Shown piece after piece: positions 5,079 to 6,948 of a stretch of 6,948 nt of DNA. A model generated the notes under the pieces. It ran no database searches. It saw only the letters and a list, made by a program, of their open reading frames with translations, and was not told the origin of the DNA. The DNA is from Chloroflexota bacterium (GTDB taxonomy: Bacteria > Chloroflexota > Dormibacteria > CF-121), in assembly GCA_005880605.1 (NCBI GenBank), contig VBIS01000002.1, positions 1 to 6,948 on the forward strand. The letters are read 5' to 3'. The number at the start of each line of letters is the position of its first letter. Position 1 is the first letter of the stretch. The translations under genes were made by a program, and so were the position numbers.

Positions 5079-6839
5079 ATGGTTGTGAGCGAACGGCGGC
5101 TGGCGATTCCAAACAATCCAATCGCAGGCATCCTCCTGGCGATCCCCGGCTACTTCGCGGGCGTCTGGCTGGGTACGTTATTTGGTCTCACCGATGACCA
5201 GAACACCGGGGTCATCCTCGGTTATCTACTCGCTACCGTCGCCTTCCTCGCGGGTGTCGGTTTCCTGAACTACCCGCTCGAGCGGCTGTTCGGCTGGCAG
5301 GTCATACCGATCACCGATCCGGCGGAGAACCGGGGCATCGGCCGCTTCTTTCGCCTGAGCCTGGACCACAAGGTGATCGGAATCCAGTACATGGTGACGA
5401 TTCTGTTGATGCTCCTGTTTGGTGGCATCGGCGCCATGTTGATCCGCACCAGCCTGCGCCCCTTCGGCAACTACCTGGTGCCGCTCATGATCGGCGCCCG
5501 CCGGATGGCCTTCCCCCGGCTGGAGGCACTGTCGTTCTGGGTCGTCCCGCCGGCCGCCATCATTCTCGCCGCCGCCACCTTCTGGGGCGGGTTCCCCACC
5601 GGCTGGACCGGCTATCCACCACTCTCGGAGCAGGCCGGCCAGGGGATGAACAGCTACATCGTCGGCTTTGCCCTGATCGCGGTCGCGCTCGTGACTTCCG
5701 GCGTGAACATGCTCGCGACCATCATCGGTCTGCGTGCGCCCGGGATGACCTGGACCCGCCTGCCGATGTTCGTCTGGGGCATCTTCACCACCTCGATCCT
5801 CGGCTTACTCGCCGCTCCGGTTCTCGCAGCGGCGTTGATCATGCTGGCCATGGATCGCACCGTCAACACCACGTTCTTCGTGGCCTCCAACGGTGGGAGC
5901 AATTACCTCTGGGAGAACCTCTTCTGGTTCTTTGGCCACCCCGAGGTCTACATCTTCATCCTGCCGGCCTTCGGCATCATCATGGAGATCGTTCCCCACT
6001 TCGCGCGCAAGCCGTTGTGGGGCTACCGAACCGGGGTAGTTGGACTCTTCGGCGTGGCGCTGCTCAGCTGGTTCGTCTGGCAGCACCATCTCTTCGTCAG
6101 CGGCATCGCCCCGGTGCTGCGCCCCTTCTACATGCTGTCTACGGAGTTGATCTCCATCCCCACCGGGATCATCTTTTTGGTGACGCTCGGCACGCTCTGG
6201 CGGGCGCGGGTCTGGTTTACGGTCCCGATGCTTTTCTGCCTGGGGTTCCTCTTCAACTTCCTGATCGGCGGCATCTCCGGCGTCTATCTATCGGATGTGC
6301 CGACCGACGTGACGCTCCATGGCAGCTACTTCTCCATGGCCCACTTCCACTACACGATCATGGGCGGCGAGATCTTTGCCCTGATGGCCGCCGCCTATTA
6401 CTGGCTGCCGAAGATGACGGGCAAGATGCTGAGCCCCATGCTCGGTCGCATCCACTTCTGGTGGATGTTCATCGCCTTCAACTCGACCTTCTTCCCATTG
6501 TTCATCGTCGGCTTGTTGAACATGCCTCGACGCGTCTCCTCCTACAACCCGGCACTCGTCGGCCTCAACCGCTGGGTCACGATTTCCGCCTATTTCTTGT
6601 TCGGCTCGATGGTATTGTTCGCCGCCAACTTGATCTACTCCTGGTTCTTCGTGGCGCGGCCCGCTCTCGCCAACCCCTGGCATGCGCGGTCTCTCGAGTG
6701 GCAGGTGCCGACCCCGGTGCCCGCGCGCAATTTCGACCGTGTGCCCGTGATCGTCGCGGGTCCCTACGATTATGGCCTTCCCAACGCGCGGCCGGTCGCG
6801 GATCTTGGCGGCATAGTGGGAGTGACCGGTGGCGGTTAG
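5079..6839 (+). CDS. coxA: Cytochrome c oxidase subunit I, lacking most of helix II
   Basis: A 586-residue catalytic subunit of a family A heme-copper oxidase. Present: CuB ligands H287 (GHPEVY, with the cross-linkable Y291) and H336/H337 (WQHHLF); heme a3 ligand H422 and heme a ligand H424 (AHFHY); E289, which marks the A1 type; and the C-terminal NMPRR motif. Absent: the segment that normally joins the end of helix I (IRTSL, to residue 126) to FGNYLVPLMIG (from 129). In bovine COX1, as I recall it, 36 residues lie there, including the low-spin heme ligand H61; here there are two. The frame is intact. Residues 1-90 form an extension with two membrane spans (about 14-35 and 44-66). The D-channel Asp is R142 and the K-channel Lys is I365. 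An AAAGG site lies 10 bases before the ATG. Identity is certain; function of this exact product is doubtful. Confidence 0.95.
   Translation: MVVSERRLAIPNNPIAGILLAIPGYFAGVWLGTLFGLTDDQNTGVILGYLLATVAFLAGVGFLNYPLERLFGWQVIPITDPAENRGIGRFFRLSLDHKVIGIQYMVTILLMLLFGGIGAMLIRTSLRPFGNYLVPLMIGARRMAFPRLEALSFWVVPPAAIILAAATFWGGFPTGWTGYPPLSEQAGQGMNSYIVGFALIAVALVTSGVNMLATIIGLRAPGMTWTRLPMFVWGIFTTSILGLLAAPVLAAALIMLAMDRTVNTTFFVASNGGSNYLWENLFWFFGHPEVYIFILPAFGIIMEIVPHFARKPLWGYRTGVVGLFGVALLSWFVWQHHLFVSGIAPVLRPFYMLSTELISIPTGIIFLVTLGTLWRARVWFTVPMLFCLGFLFNFLIGGISGVYLSDVPTDVTLHGSYFSMAHFHYTIMGGEIFALMAAAYYWLPKMTGKMLSPMLGRIHFWWMFIAFNSTFFPLFIVGLLNMPRRVSSYNPALVGLNRWVTISAYFLFGSMVLFAANLIYSWFFVARPALANPWHARSLEWQVPTPVPARNFDRVPVIVAGPYDYGLPNARPVADLGGIVGVTGGG
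6818..6822 (+). promoter_or_regulatory. Ribosome binding site supporting the GTG start of coxC
   Basis: GGGAG inside the 3' end of coxA lies 6 bases before GTG 6829. It supports a start that overlaps the coxA stop by 11 bases. Confidence 0.55.
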
Positions 6840-6948
6840 AACCCGACCCTACGAGGCAGCCGCCGAGGCTGAGCTGCTGCTCGATGGGCGCCTGGTCGCG
6901 ATCGGCACCTGGCTCTTCCTCGCCGCGGAGGTCTTCTTCTTTGCCGCC
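6829..6948 (+). CDS. coxC: Cytochrome c oxidase subunit III, 5' fragment
   Basis: Only the first 40 codons fall in the window. After a polar N-terminus rich in Ala and Glu comes IGTWLFLAAEVFFFAA, the first conserved helix motif of subunit III (WLFLxSE type), with E34 at the position of the conserved membrane Glu. The gene starts at GTG 6829, overlaps coxA by 11 bases, and has a GGGAG ribosome site 6 bases upstream. The order coxB-coxA-coxC is standard for bacterial aa3-type oxidases. Subunit III stabilises the catalytic subunit during turnover and has a role in proton uptake to the D-channel in family members studied. The rest of the gene is beyond the right edge. Confidence 0.85.
   Translation, partial: MAVRTRPYEAAAEAELLLDGRLVAIGTWLFLAAEVFFFAA

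Overview
This is a GC-rich, tightly packed bacterial segment dedicated mostly to aerobic respiration. The aa3-type (heme-copper family A) oxidase set, the SCO copper protein, the OmpR-type two-component pair, TTG and GTG starts and Ser/Pro/Thr-rich tails all point to a high-GC bacterium. Chloroflexota or a neighbouring Terrabacteria lineage, probably from a metagenome, is my best guess. It rests on the flavour of the proteins, not on a marker gene.

Layout. Positions 2-790 (+) hold the 3' end of a TolB/WD40-like beta-propeller protein. After 22 bases come a SCO/SenC/PrrC copper protein (813-1457), an OmpR-family response regulator (1454-2134, ATGA overlap) and a membrane histidine kinase (2121-3230, overlapping the regulator), all on the + strand and probably one operon. 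A small single-span membrane protein lies on the - strand (3184-3399); its 3' end overlaps the 3' end of the kinase gene. Between it and 3560 lies a divergent intergenic region with a 7-base inverted repeat. From 3560 a second + operon begins: a membrane-anchored cupredoxin-like protein (3560-4192), coxB (4195-5076), coxA (5079-6839) and the first 40 codons of coxC (6829 to the window edge).

How they fit together. CoxB carries a complete CuA site and accepts electrons, CoxA should hold heme a, heme a3 and CuB, and CoxC is the third core subunit. SCO is expected to help load CuA. The two-component pair beside SCO, with a kinase made almost entirely of membrane spans plus a kinase core, recalls the PrrC/PrrBA (SenC/RegBA) respiratory control module, although the regulator here is of OmpR type.

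Most notable point. As written, coxA is an uninterrupted reading frame but lacks about 34 residues of the normal family alignment at the start of transmembrane helix II, including the otherwise invariant histidine that ligates the low-spin heme. The other five metal-ligating histidines and the cross-linked tyrosine are present. Removing most of one helix should also upset membrane topology. It is either a real in-frame deletion, giving a broken or very unusual oxidase, or an assembly or sequencing deletion. The same protein also lacks the usual D- and K-channel residues and carries a two-helix N-terminal extension. The preceding cupredoxin keeps only half of a CuA-type ligand set.
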